DNA from: Hofstenia miamia
Lineage: Eukaryota > Xenacoelomorpha > Acoela
Length of the DNA: 64,000 nt
Assembly: GCA_004352715.1 (NCBI GenBank)
Contig: SCFE01000102.1
Span: 202,224 to 266,223 of the forward strand
Direction of reading: 5' to 3'
Both the position numbers and the translations under genes were made by a program. Below, piece by piece: positions 49,121-59,508 of the stretch (positions are counted from its first letter, which is position 1; each line of letters opens with the position of its first letter). The notes under the pieces were generated by a model. That model did not search any database, was not told the DNA's origin, and saw nothing but the letters and a program-made list of their open reading frames with translations.

Positions 49121-49342
49121 TTCCCCAACATATTCATGGTTTTGCAAATTTTTGTTACAATCCCAGTTTCAATTGTTGAAGGAGGCCGTTCATTTTCACC
49201 CCTAAGCTTTTCAAAACATATTTGTTCAATCGGACATCAGGTGAGCGCAATAAAAATTTGTCTCTGATTACATATGAACATTAATTTCAAAAACATTATT
49301 GACAGGTTTGCTGGCGAGAGCCGACGATTTAAAATTGTTTAA
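49121..49342 (+). pseudogene. hAT transposase C-terminal dimerisation-domain remnant
   Basis: The frame reads FPNIFMVLQIFVTIPVSIVE, GGRSFSPLSFSKHI, then, past a stop, NINFKNIIDRFAGESRRF and TAA. This matches the end of ZMYM1-type hAT transposases (IPVS.VE..RSFS.L...K.. and later DIIN.FA..), the hAT dimerisation region. The rest of the gene is absent or too decayed to see. It is the same subtype as the N-terminal relic at 2451-2819. Confidence 0.75.
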
Positions 49343-49734
49343 TTATTTTTCTGTTTTAATATTTAATTAAAATTTTCCTATATTTAGGGATTCTTTGTTC
49401 AGGGTAAAAATTGTGTTTCTAACAGAATTTCTATTGAGAACTGGTGATTAACTTGTGCTTCAAATTTATCGTTCTATAGTTTTTGTTTCCATTTTTATTT
49501 AAGTTATCTATTTTACACTTAAAATTATATCAAACCGCCCATCCATTTGAAAATTCTTAGATCCGTCCCTGAAAATAAATATGGATATTTTTCTGGAGGA
49601 AAGAGGATTCTTTTTATTCTAGTTATTTCTATTTGTTTTTATTCAAATTTTGTCGATAAGGTGTTTGCATAAATTGTCGATTGAACTCTTTCGTGATCCT
49701 ATTTTTTTAAAAGAGACTGGTGGGAAATCTTTAA

Positions 49735-50260
49735 AACCTGCCCAGAGAATTGCTTCCCAGAAACTAAATACGTCATCAAAATCGTTTTGACATCATATTC
49801 TTTTCGCCCAGAGTTTCTTTCAATGTGCTGCCTTGAGGTCTGTATATCATTTTCTATTATGCCCAGATATTTTTTAATTAAATTTCATTGCTGCCCAGAG
49901 ATTTTTAAGTTATTTTTTATTCTGCCCAGCGATTTTTAGTTAACTTTCGATGCTACCTAGATATTTTCTAATTAATTTCCATGCTGCCCAACGATTTTTA
50001 GTTAACTTTCGATGCTGCCCAGATATTTTTAAATTTAATTTGATTCTGCCCAGAGTTTTTATATTAAATTACGATACTGTCCTGAGATCTGTACATTATT
50101 TTCGATGATGCCCAGAGATTTTTAAGTAGTTTTCGAAGCTGCCCAGAGATCTGTATATTAGTTTCAGTGATGCCCAGAGATTTTTGAATAGCTTTTAATG
50201 CTGGCCATAGTTTCGAAATTACATTTTCAAGCTGCCCAGAGATTTTTACTCAATACTGCT
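49735..50260. repeat. ~44-bp degenerate minisatellite, about a dozen units of TGCCCAGAGATTTTT
   Basis: Units begin with (C)TGCCCAGA(G/T)ATTTTTA(A/G)TT and run to TTTTCGATGC before the next CTGCCC. Examples are near 49860, 49892, 49924, 49986, 50018, 50046, 50109, 50140 and 50171. Spacing ranges from about 30 to 50 bp and units differ by many substitutions, so the array is old. Confidence 0.85.
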
Positions 50261-50545
50261 TCAGGTGATATTGCCACCTATATATTTTATATAAAGCACA
50301 TTTATTCTGGTTAATATTTCATTTATTACTACATAGAATTGCTAGCAATTGAGTTTTAGAGAGAGATTTTGTTCTCGCTTTTAAAGTCATTTGCTTGCTT
50401 TACAGTTCTGCATTATATTAATATTTATAATATCATATTTGCTAAGTTACATATTAAGTATCTCTGTTCCCAATATTTTGAAATGAAATATAATTAACAA
50501 ATTATATGTAATAAATGCTGAAAAACTTTTGAGCAATTGCTCCAT

Positions 50546-50614
50546 TGAACTGCCTGGACTCTAACCAGCAATCTCTTATTAATAATGAGCGTGCTATCAT
50601 TGCACCACTGCTCA
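50546..50614 (-). tRNA. tRNA-like sequence, degenerate (pseudogene or SINE head)
   Basis: On the minus strand TGAGCAG (50614-50608) can pair with CAGTTCA (50552-50546) at six of seven positions, one of them G-U. TG then D-stem GTGC/GCAC follows an A-box-like TGGTGCAATGATAGC. An anticodon-like arm CTCAT/AAGAG encloses a 7-nt loop TATTAAT. CTGG/CCAG encloses TTAGAGT, giving the B-box-like GGTTAGAGTCC. Total 69 nt. The D loop lacks GG, the loop lacks U33 and one anticodon-stem pair is broken, so a functional tRNA is unlikely. The body resembles tRNA-Arg most. Confidence 0.5.
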
Positions 50615-51113
50615 AGATATGTACGCTGCAATAAAATCAATCAAAGTTCAAATAAAAAAATCAGCGAATTTAAATCTCTTCAACTGCATTTATGTGACAT
50701 CATTTCCCACTAAATGGGGGAATGAGCTTACGTAACATAATTTTTGTGGAAGTTTTAACTAAAAATGTTCAATTATTCTAGAAAATCAAATGTTAATATC
50801 TGCTATATCGTTTAAAAGAGAAAAACACTGTTTAATATGAAAAATTGATTCCAACGTTAATTTGAGTAATGCTATTTTACGAAGAAACCTATAACTTCAC
50901 TCCGGTGTAAAAACTATGCTCGGCAATACACAATTTCACCTAAATAACTAAAAAATTACTTAGATAAGATACATTTAAGCAGTTTAGTAAATTAAAAACG
51001 TTGTTTTTCCTGAGAATGGTATTTTCAGTTATTGATTACGTCATAATATTATGGGACGTCATACAGGATCTGGGCAGCAAATCTCTGGGCAGGTTTTAAA
51101 GATACCGGAGTGG

Positions 51114-51567
51114 TGTGATAGCAAATTGTTTTATATTTTAACGAATTTCACAGGATCTGTAAAAAGACCCTCGTTTCATTAAAACTATAGAAATATTATG
51201 AAAAATATTCATTACTTTCATATTTAAGTGTATTATTGAAGGATGTATTTTTAAATTTTATGTCGATATGTTCACTTCCATTCTTAATATTGATATTAGT
51301 TTTCATCTTGCAAGAGGGTTATTAATTTTTGGGCTATCATTTAGGTTTGTTTAAGGGCTATATAACTCATACGTGGAGACGACCAGAAAAACTCGACAAG
51401 AATCTATCTGCACTACGTTTTTTGACCTGATCCACCTATGTGATGCTGTTGTATCTCTGGTAGAAGCACTAAACCTGTTTCTTATGTTTAACAAAATTAT
51501 TATTAAACATTATTAAATAACATTGAAATTTATAATTGCACTAAAATATTTTCTAGAAAAATTTGAA
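51114..51567 (+). other. Upstream region of TRIM-like copy 2
   Basis: AT-rich. 51437-51567 is homologous to the region just upstream of copy 1; before that the two loci differ, so the duplication breakpoint is near 51437. Confidence 0.5.
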
Positions 51568-52809
51568 ATGGCGGATGAATGTTCTCCCAATAAACGATTT
51601 CGGGCTCAAGAGTTTCCTTCCACATCAAAACAGAAAAATATAATTGAAGGAACTCTTTGCACTCTTTGCAGTGAATGTAAAGAAGCCGATCTTCTAAAAA
51701 TGCAAGTTTGCCTGCAGTGCTCAAGTTTGTTTTGTTCTGAATGCATTGAAATGCACAAAAAGGCTATGATAACAATGTACCCTTCAGCTTCTGAACCTCT
51801 TTCCAGTGATATTAAAGCTCAGGAAAATCTTGAAAAATTACAAAGAGTCAGAAAAGAAAATGAGGAAAAGTTATTAAAAATTCAAAGCAAAATTTGTGGA
51901 CTAACTGGAAAGAAAGCGATATTTCAAAATGATGTTAACGAAATGTACACTGAACTTAAAAGAAGACGTGATAGTCTTATAGAGGAAATTGAGGAACTGT
52001 ATAAAGGACAACATGAAAAACTACGTTCCGGAGAAAATCAAGTAATTCAGGAATATGATAAAGAACTTAAATTACTGCAGAAGATTGAAACTGATTTAAA
52101 AAAAGTTGTGCAATCAACTCATCATATTTCAATTACGCCATCTTCTGAGAACATTGGCAAACTTGAGCAATGCAGTAGGCAGATTACAAAAAGAGAAAAT
52201 CTTAATAGCCTTTTTGAATTCAAAACGGCACGTATAATGCCCGAATCACTGAGGGGCGCTGTAAAAATTCTAGAAGACCTACTTGGCAAAATTGATTTGT
52301 ACATAAATAAAGATATCTTCATAAATGAAGAAGATGCATATGTAACCTCTGTTATCTATAAAAATAAAGACGTGTCTGTAGCTGATATGTGCTATGACGC
52401 TGAAAAGGAGCATTTATTTATCCTAGAAGTAGGTAGTAATATTTGTAGAATATTGAAAATATCTGGAAATGAGGTGTTACACGAGTTCAAATTCCAAATT
52501 AGTGCTGATCGCCCTGTATTACCACGCATAGCATTGTTACCTAATCGTTGTATTCTTTTACTTTTAGGAAATAAATTAAGTCAAATTTCAGAAAATTTAA
52601 AAAATTTGGAAATGCTTCACCAAAGGCTAAGAGATGTACATGCTTCAGTGATTTGCGCAAGTGTGTGTTTGACGCAAACATATATATATTCGCATTCAAA
52701 TAGTCGCGATTCCCAATCATTCGTTGCTAAATATGATTCTAAAAGTGACCCAATAATTCATCCACTCCGTGTGCCAGATGAACCTCAATACATGACAGTC
52801 AATAGTGAT
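51568..52809 (+). CDS. TRIM-like protein, copy 2 (3' end missing at an N join)
   Basis: 414 codons from ATGGCGG at 51568, collinear with copy 1 at high identity: basic N-terminus, B-box-like Cys/His cluster with an extra preceding CTL (LCTLCSECKEADLLKMQVC), coiled coil and most of the C-terminal region. It stops at a single N (52810). Beyond it the DNA is not TRIM-like but a hAT-type terminus, so the apparent continuation of the frame to 53001 is artificial. Positions 51630-52809 correspond to 57492-56313 on the other strand over exactly 1180 nt, and every stretch I compared was identical. The missing end is therefore probably represented by copy 3; two nearly identical genes cannot be excluded. 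Confidence 0.8.
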
Positions 52810-52810
52810 N

Positions 52811-53019
52811 AAGGCACAGGGAGGTCCGAACCCCCGTGGGGGTTATGGTTAAACCATTATGGTTTTCGTTACAAACATACCAAAAATAAATGTTTGTTTA
52901 ATAACCATAACTTTTTCCGTCAAAAATATCAAATTTTTACTTGGGCTGACATTGAAAAACGAGATCATTTAACTTCATTAGTAAACTTCAAGATTCCCTG
53001 ATTTTCTGTAAAATGTCTG
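52811..53019 (+). repeat. hAT-like terminal region, copy next to TRIM copy 2
   Basis: Starts AAGGCA then CAGGGAGGTCCGAACC, a hAT-like terminus, followed by CCCCCGTGGGGG (an inverted repeat) and subterminal GGTTATGGTTAAACCATTAT strings. It is the reverse complement of 57494-57703 apart from one inserted base. It begins directly at the single N. Confidence 0.75.
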
Positions 53020-54193
53020 CAGTACTAAATTGCTAGAAAATCTGCAAACCCTTGCAGAAAAAAATATTTTCATCTTTTGAAATGTTCATAAATAAAAAAC
53101 TTGACAACATATATTACTTCAAAAAATATCTAAGATATACTACAAAATAATATCTAACTCTAATTTAGTTTTGTGCAATTTGTGACTGTTTCTTAAAAAA
53201 ATTTCTAAGCGCCTAAATATCATGAACTAATAAAAATAGCTACCATCTCAAAGCAACAGAATAGAGGACTGTCTCCTCTTTCAACTAGGCATGTATATCG
53301 CTTCGTTTCTGTATCCATTTAAGCGCACCACGACCTCTTTTTTTAGTATTGGCACTCTAGCTACAAAAAACAAAATATTTGTCATTAGCTGAAGCTCCCA
53401 TGTACTTTATGCCAACTTACTATGTGCACTTTGTGTGCAAAGAATTTTATATTTTTCTTTTCAACTTCCAGTAGTATTCTGAATCTTTACTAAACTTATT
53501 TTACCTGGGTTTTTCGTAGCAGTTGTTCCTGAGAGGCCGATATGCCCACCTAAAATCGGGGAAATGGTTCATCCAAACAACACCAAATTTTTTTTTGTTG
53601 TACTTTGACATATCAGAAATATCTTGGTATAACCATTTTGCAATAGAATTATTTATATGCAAATTATGTCCATATTAATTAGGCTATGTAATAAATTTTT
53701 CGTAATTTCTCATTGACACAAAATGTTAGAAATATTACTAAATAGGAATCAAAAGAAAGCCCTATAATGCAAATATAACATGGAAAAAATTTAGTTATAA
53801 TCTTGAATTTAAATTTATGCATTGGTTAGAGTTTATAGCTTTTACATACAGAATCGTTATTTTCAAAACTCGAGAAATGTCAGTTTTTCATCGATTTTTT
53901 TTAAAAATCGCTATAACTTTGTAACCCAATCTGCATTATTTTTTGCGGCAAGAAAGCAGATCAAGTTAAAGAAAAAAGTCAAAGTATGACAGTTTATTTA
54001 AAAAACGGTATCTGAGTTATATCGAAAAAATCAGCCCCGGCTAAAATAGGGATAAAATGTAAATCAACATTATTCTCTTTATAGTGTAAATTGCCATGAA
54101 AAATGTTTCATGCGATCTCAGTTAAAGCAGTATGTATATTGTATATTACGACTTTAACAAAATTTCTAAATCTAGTCAAATCAATCAAAATCA
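53020..54193. other. No gene recognised
   Basis: AT-rich, no recognisable frame, no clear repeat boundaries. Confidence 0.45.
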
Positions 54194-54598
54194 TTGTTTG
54201 GTACTTTTTATCAACATACGAAATGTTGAGGCCGACATAGGGAAACTTGAGATCGACATAGCAAATCGTTATGACAATATGAACAAAAATTTAGCATGAA
54301 TGAGTTATACGTATCAATTATATCAAAAGAGACATCAAAATTTAGTTTTTTAGCAGTTGTTCATTAAGTTGTAATCTAGACTAAATGATAAAATATTATA
54401 CTTGACTTCATAAAGAAAACTCAGATCAATATTTCAATGTACACATGAGAAAATTTTAAATGACCCATTGAATGTTATTATTCTTCATACCTCGTTCATG
54501 ATAAATTTTTGTTCATTTTGTCATAATGATTTGCTATGTCGATCTCAAGGTTCCCTATGTCGGTTTCAATATTTCATATGTTGTTAAAAAGAACCAAC
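54194..54598. repeat. Foldback element, two ~115-bp inverted arms
   Basis: 54194-54310 and 54482-54598 are reverse complements with about 85-90% identity. Shared blocks include CAACATA(C/T)GAAAT, CCGACATAGGGAA, CTTGAGATCGACATAGCAAA and ATGAACAAAAATTTA. Each arm contains the octamer CGACATAG twice. The spacer is about 170 bp, and no protein is encoded. It fits a foldback-type MITE. Confidence 0.88.
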
Positions 54599-55973
54599 CA
54601 AAATCATTCGAATTAAAAATCAATATCAAATCAATCAAATCAATTGATTTCATATCAACATGTTGACATCGGTTCAAAGTAATATCAAAAGCTACTCTGA
54701 AACTTTTGAATACTATAATTATATTGAAAATATTTATTAGCAATGAAATTGAATAGGCCCTACTGAATTGAGATATATCAACTGTGCAAATATAGTCAAA
54801 TTGCAAATATCATTCAAAATATACGCGAATATTAATTCAAATTGGTCTGGTGCTGTGCTTCCATTTTTTGGTCACGTAAAAAATTGCTAGCCCAGAAGTA
54901 TCACAACCAGAAAACTATGACTTTTTGGAGATTCACCTTTGAAATATTTAGAGGAGCTAGCAAATTTAAGGTCGCACATTTAGAATTTTTGTATTGAGAA
55001 TTAATATAGAATACATTATAATGTAGGCTGATAGTGAAAAATTCATTAATTAATGATTCCTAGAAATAATTCTAAGAAAACATTACATTAGTGACTGTAT
55101 AGTAGAATACTACTCCATTTTAGCATATTGGTACACTGACTTTGTTTTACTTTTCCGCATATCTCTCTTAAATTTTATTTGCTTTAAATTATACCTGCCG
55201 TTGTTAAATTTAATAATACGACATCTCTAAGAAATGCTTAACTTTGTAAAAGTAGGTTCTTAAAAAAGAGTTACTTTAAGTGCAGTTACAAACGCTTTCT
55301 TTTACATAAAATTTGGTTGAACTTGATAATGCCGAACTTGCAAACTGAAACCGCAAAGCTAATAGACAAATATTGAAATTCGATTTTTTCCAATCATCTT
55401 GAGGTGCTAAATTCAAGTTTTTCCATTGTTTTAACTTCAGAATTAATATAATGTGGTAAGATTCCCCGAAATGATAGCATGCAGTAGACAGTTTATAATA
55501 CATATTAAATTAAATCCACATTATGGAACAATTTAGGGCATTGGCTTTTGGCTTGCTGCACACCGCCTATATACATTTCAATTTTGATCTAAGATGATCA
55601 AAGAACCTACAATCGAAGCTTATGCAATGAAAGTATAAATAAACTGTTTCTGGGTATTGCTCCATTTTTTCATAACAAATTTCAAGAAAAATCTAAAAAT
55701 GGCAGCAATCTCAAAATTCGATTTTTTTAAATGCTCTACCTTACGAGTATTAACTAATTCAAATTTTACAGATGAATGTGGATATTAGATTTAATTTTTT
55801 TGTGCAAAATGTTTTAGTTTGCTTTATAGTTTATATACATATGTTTGACACAAACTTCAAACAAATAAAAACAACAATCTTCTTCCACGATAACTAAAAC
55901 AAACGAAAAATTTTTTCATTCATAGCATGAGCAAGCGTTGCATAGTTCATGTTTTGATACAGACGTAACTAGA
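54599..55973. other. No gene recognised; 3' flank of TRIM-like copy 3
   Basis: From 55973 leftwards for about 200 bp the sequence is homologous to the 3' flank of copy 1 (CAAAACATGAACT, TTGCTCATGCTATGAATGAA, ATTTGTTTGAAGT, AGCAAACTAA), so a 3' UTR is conserved between paralogues. The rest is AT-rich without recognised features. Confidence 0.5.
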
Positions 55974-57492
55974 TTAAAAAACTATTTGGTAAATTTCAGA
56001 ATACTTGCCATCCTGACGGCAAATAAATAGACCATTTGAAGGGAAAGGGGCCATCAACCTGATAAGACCAAAAGATTTTCTTCCAAAATTGTACACTTTT
56101 TTTATGGATCGAATAGTTCGATTTTCCTTGAATTCGATCAGTTCGAAATTCTTTTGATTGCTGTGCTGTGCAATGAAGAGAGTTTCTGAGTAAAAGCAGC
56201 CACACCATTCACCGATAAACCTTCTCCCAAAAGTACCCAAAAATGTGTTTCCCTTCAATGAATACAAGTGAATTTTTATTAATAAAGGTCCACCAAAAGC
56301 GATACGGTCTTTATCACTATTGACTGTCATGTATTGAGGTTCATCTGGCACACGGAGTGGATGAATTATTGGGTCACTTTTAGAATCATATTTAGCAACG
56401 AATGATTGGGAATCGCGACTATTTGAATGCGAATATATATATGTTTGCGTCAAACACACACTTGCGCAAATCACTGAAGCATGTACATCTCTTAGCCTTT
56501 GGTGAAGCATTTCCAAATTTTTTAAATTTTCTGAAATTTGACTTAATTTATTTCCTAAAAGTAAAAGAATACAACGATTAGGTAACAATGCTATGCGTGG
56601 TAATACAGGGCGATCAGCACTAATTTGGAATTTGAACTCGTGTAACACCTCATTTCCAGATATTTTCAATATTCTACAAATATTACTACCTACTTCTAGG
56701 ATAAATAAATGCTCCTTTTCAGCGTCATAGCACATATCAGCTACAGACACGTCTTTATTTTTATAGATAACAGAGGTTACATATGCATCTTCTTCATTTA
56801 TGAAGATATCTTTATTTATGTACAAATCAATTTTGCCAAGTAGGTCTTCTAGAATTTTTACAGCGCCCCTCAGTGATTCGGGCATTATACGTGCCGTTTT
56901 GAATTCAAAAAGGCTATTAAGATTTTCTCTTTTTGTAATCTGCCTACTGCATTGCTCAAGTTTGCCAATGTTCTCAGAAGATGGCGTAATTGAAATATGA
57001 TGAGTTGATTGCACAACTTTTTTTAAATCAGTTTCAATCTTCTGCAGTAATTTAAGTTCTTTATCATATTCCTGAATTACTTGATTTTCTCCGGAACGTA
57101 GTTTTTCATGTTGTCCTTTATACAGTTCCTCAATTTCCTCTATAAGACTATCACGTCTTCTTTTAAGTTCAGTGTACATTTCGTTAACATCATTTTGAAA
57201 TATCGCTTTCTTTCCAGTTAGTCCACAAATTTTGCTTTGAATTTTTAATAACTTTTCCTCATTTTCTTTTCTGACTCTTTGTAATTTTTCAAGATTTTCC
57301 TGAGCTTTAATATCACTGGAAAGAGGTTCAGAAGCTGAAGGGTACATTGTTATCATAGCCTTTTTGTGCATTTCAATGCATTCAGAACAAAACAAACTTG
57401 AGCACTGCAGGCAAACTTGCATTTTTAGAAGATCGGCTTCTTTACATTCACTGCAAAGAGTGCAAAGAGTTCCTTCAATTATATTTTTCTGT
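55974..57492 (-). CDS. TRIM-like protein, copy 3 (5' end missing at an N join)
   Basis: 505 codons, from the residues just before the B-box-like cluster (QKNIIEGTLCTLCSEC) to the stop at 55974. The coiled coil and complete C-terminal region are intact, ending DGKYSEIYQIVF as in copy 1 (DGKFSEIYQIVF). The start codon and about 20 N-terminal residues are replaced at the single N (57493) by hAT-like sequence. Its first 1180 nt correspond to copy 2. Compared with copy 1 it differs in the finger, in RRRDSLIEEIEELYK against SRRDHLLDLIEEMYK, and in the final third, so it is a true paralogue of copy 1. Whether it is separate from copy 2 is open. Confidence 0.8.
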
Positions 57493-57493
57493 N

Positions 57494-57703
57494 CAGACAT
57501 TTTACAGAAAATCAGGGAATCTTGAAGTTTACTAATGAAGTTAAATGATCTCGTTTTTCAATGTCAGCCCAAGTAAAAATTTGATATTTTTGACGGAAAA
57601 AGTTATGGTTATTAAACAAACATTTATTTTTGGTATGTTTGTAACGAAAACCATAATGGTTTAACCATAACCCCCACGGGGGTTCGGACCTCCCTGTTGC
57701 CTT
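57494..57703 (-). repeat. hAT-like terminal region, inverted copy next to TRIM copy 3
   Basis: Reverse complement of 52811-53019 with a single-base indel in the AAGGCA(A)CAGGG junction. On the minus strand it lies before the TRIM gene, whereas the other copy lies after its TRIM gene, so the order is swapped between the loci. Confidence 0.75.
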
Positions 57704-58121
57704 GTCGCAATTCTTTAAGGCGCTTAATTATTTCTTGTAAAAAGTGCCTAAATTCATACGATTCAAATAATGATTGTTTAATTTAAAAATACTACTGATA
57801 TTGGGATATGTATGTTGCTTTTCAATAAATGTATTAAGCAAGGTGGAAGAAATGGGGGAAGATAGAATTATTTAATTAAATTTTTTTTTGTAATTTAAAA
57901 TATCAAAAGTGATTCTTACGAAATGAAAAACATGAATACTAAGGAGACCCCTGCGCAAAGCGTTTCTGAACTCAAACACTTGTGGTTTTTTAACGAGTCA
58001 TGTGATGTTATCGGGATGTTTTCGAGGCATATTTCTTAGGAATAAGAATATGCAATTATTTAAATTGCATAGAAGACTTACGGTTTTTTTATTTTAAATA
58101 ATTTCTAATCGAAAGAGAAAA
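57704..58121. other. No gene recognised
   Basis: AT-rich spacer between the hAT-like terminus and the hAT pseudogene; no second terminus found in it. Confidence 0.4.
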
Positions 58122-59508
58122 ATGTCAGGTTGGGAGAGACAACTCCACAAAAGAAGGTGTATTGAAGTGGAAGATGTAAAGTCTATCATTCCGAAAACGT
58201 CATTTTATAAAATTATACCTCGTTCATCTTCAAGTGGCACCGTTTGCGATATGCATGAGAATAATAGAAGACAGTCTGTCAATGAAGAATCTACTGAATC
58301 TAATAGAGAAACGGAAGAAGAAAAGAATCAAAAGGAGAATGATGGAGAAATGGAGATTGAAGATATCGATAAATAAAAGAATGAAGAAGAGACTTTTGAA
58401 AAGACTTTTGGAAAAAGGTATGAAGAGGAGGTTGTTGAAGAGAGTGAAAATGAAGAAACTGATGAAGAGAAGAATTTTGAAGGTAGTGGGACAGAAGAGA
58501 CTGATGAAGAAGACAATTGTGAAACCATTGAAGAAGAAAGAATTTTGAGGAAAGTGATGTTAAAGTAGTTTTAAGAGACTTTAACAAAATGCTAGACATT
58601 GGAGAAATTATAGAGAAAAATGATCTTCATTCGCTAAATGATAATCAGAAGATTAATCTGCTTACAGATAAACTAAAACTTTCAGACGTTGAGAGTGTTT
58701 TTCAGAAAACTGTGATCTGGAAAAAAGACAAGAGAAGTGTTACCCTGAAATCTTGGTTTGATTTAATTTTATAATTACCTACTTTAATGAAATCAATATA
58801 TGCACATATCCTATATGCACCTACCTATTGGATCTAAATGTTTATTTAGGTCAAATGCTGTAAACGATTGGTCGCCAGAATCACATTACAAGAGAAATGT
58901 CGCAATACCGTTGATCTACCATGTTTTGTCTGAAATGAAGATGAGATTTGCCGACGAAAGCTCCCCTTCGATGAAAGTCATGACAATTCAACCTTTAGTG
59001 ATAACTCAAAGCTCAGATTTGGACTCTTGTGTTGCTGATTAGTTATTTTGGGAAGAAGGTATGTAGATATATGCATATGTATTAAAAATATGCAATTTCC
59101 GTAATTTTCAGTTTTAACTAACTTGTTTGTAATTATTTTTTTAATTGAACTCTCGCGGTGGAAAGATTATTGGTCGAAACAAGATGAACAACCTCGGAAC
59201 TGCATGGATATTTTATCCACAGTTGATGAAGCTACTTTTCCAAACATCGCAATATTGGTCAGATATGCATGCACATTACCAATTACAACATGCGACGCTG
59301 AAGGATCGTTCTCAACATTGAGACGAACTAAAACCTACCTAAGGTAGGCTACTTAATTTTTTGCATCTAAACATTACGTCTTAAATATCATTTTAGAAAC
59401 TCGATGACGACACAACGATTGACTGGGTTGTGTCAAATGAACATTCATCGTGCTGTGATGATTGACATTTCTACTCTTGCCGAACTTTATTTAAATGCAT
59501 CGTCGTAA
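58122..59508 (+). pseudogene. hAT-derived THAP12/P52rIPK-like pseudogene with two short introns
   Basis: Starts ATGTCAGGTTGGG. The N-terminal 84 codons are followed by an in-frame TAA (58374) and an acidic Glu-rich run (EEETFEKTFGKRYEEEVVEE), then a +1 shift near 58545 to DVKVVLRDFNKMLDIGEIIE. From 58800: VNDWSPESHYKRNVAIPLIY, a TAG at 59040, an intron 59059-59111 (GTATGT...TTTTCAG), WKDYWSKQDEQPRNCMDIL, FPNIAILVRYACTLPITTCD, AEGSFSTLRRTKTYLR, an intron 59344-59396 (GTAGGC...TTTTAG), NSMTTQRLTGLCQMNIHRA and TAA at 59506. TLPxTTCxAEGSFSxLRRxKTYLRNSM is the hAT dimerisation domain. The catalytic middle seems deleted. Introns are inferred from splice signals and restored frame. Confidence 0.72.

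Larger units (their letters stand above)
49715..51113. mobile_element. 1.4-kb inverted-repeat element with internal minisatellite
   Basis: The left end (49715-49777) and the reverse complement of the right end (51046-51113) share TCTTTAAAACCTGCCCAGAG, then A(T/A)TTGCT(G/T)CCCAGA, and a later ACGTCAT. The outer edges are less well matched (ACTGGTGGGAAA against ACTCCGGT). Between them are a ~44-bp degenerate minisatellite made of the same TGCCCAGAGATTTT string and a tRNA-like sequence on the minus strand. There is no transposase frame, so a non-autonomous element is likely; the superfamily is unknown. Confidence 0.65.

Noticed and set aside
49735-50260. CRISPR-like regular array
   Set aside because: Repeats are degenerate, spacing irregular, no cas genes, and the genome is eukaryotic; it is a minisatellite.
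50546-50614. Functional suppressor tRNA
   Set aside because: Missing U33, D-loop GG and an anticodon-stem pair; a decayed tRNA-like sequence is more likely.
52122-52322. Minus-strand 66-codon frame, also seen at 39307-39504 and 56800-57000
   Set aside because: Antisense shadow of the conserved TRIM-like coiled-coil region.
52811-53001. C-terminal extension of TRIM copy 2 frame
   Set aside because: Lies past a single N in hAT-like terminal sequence; frame continuation is accidental, and copies 1 and 3 have a different conserved end.
58234-58599. Lysine/methionine-rich plus frame and Ser/Leu-rich minus frames
   Set aside because: Shadows of the Glu-rich coding run of the THAP12-like pseudogene in other frames.
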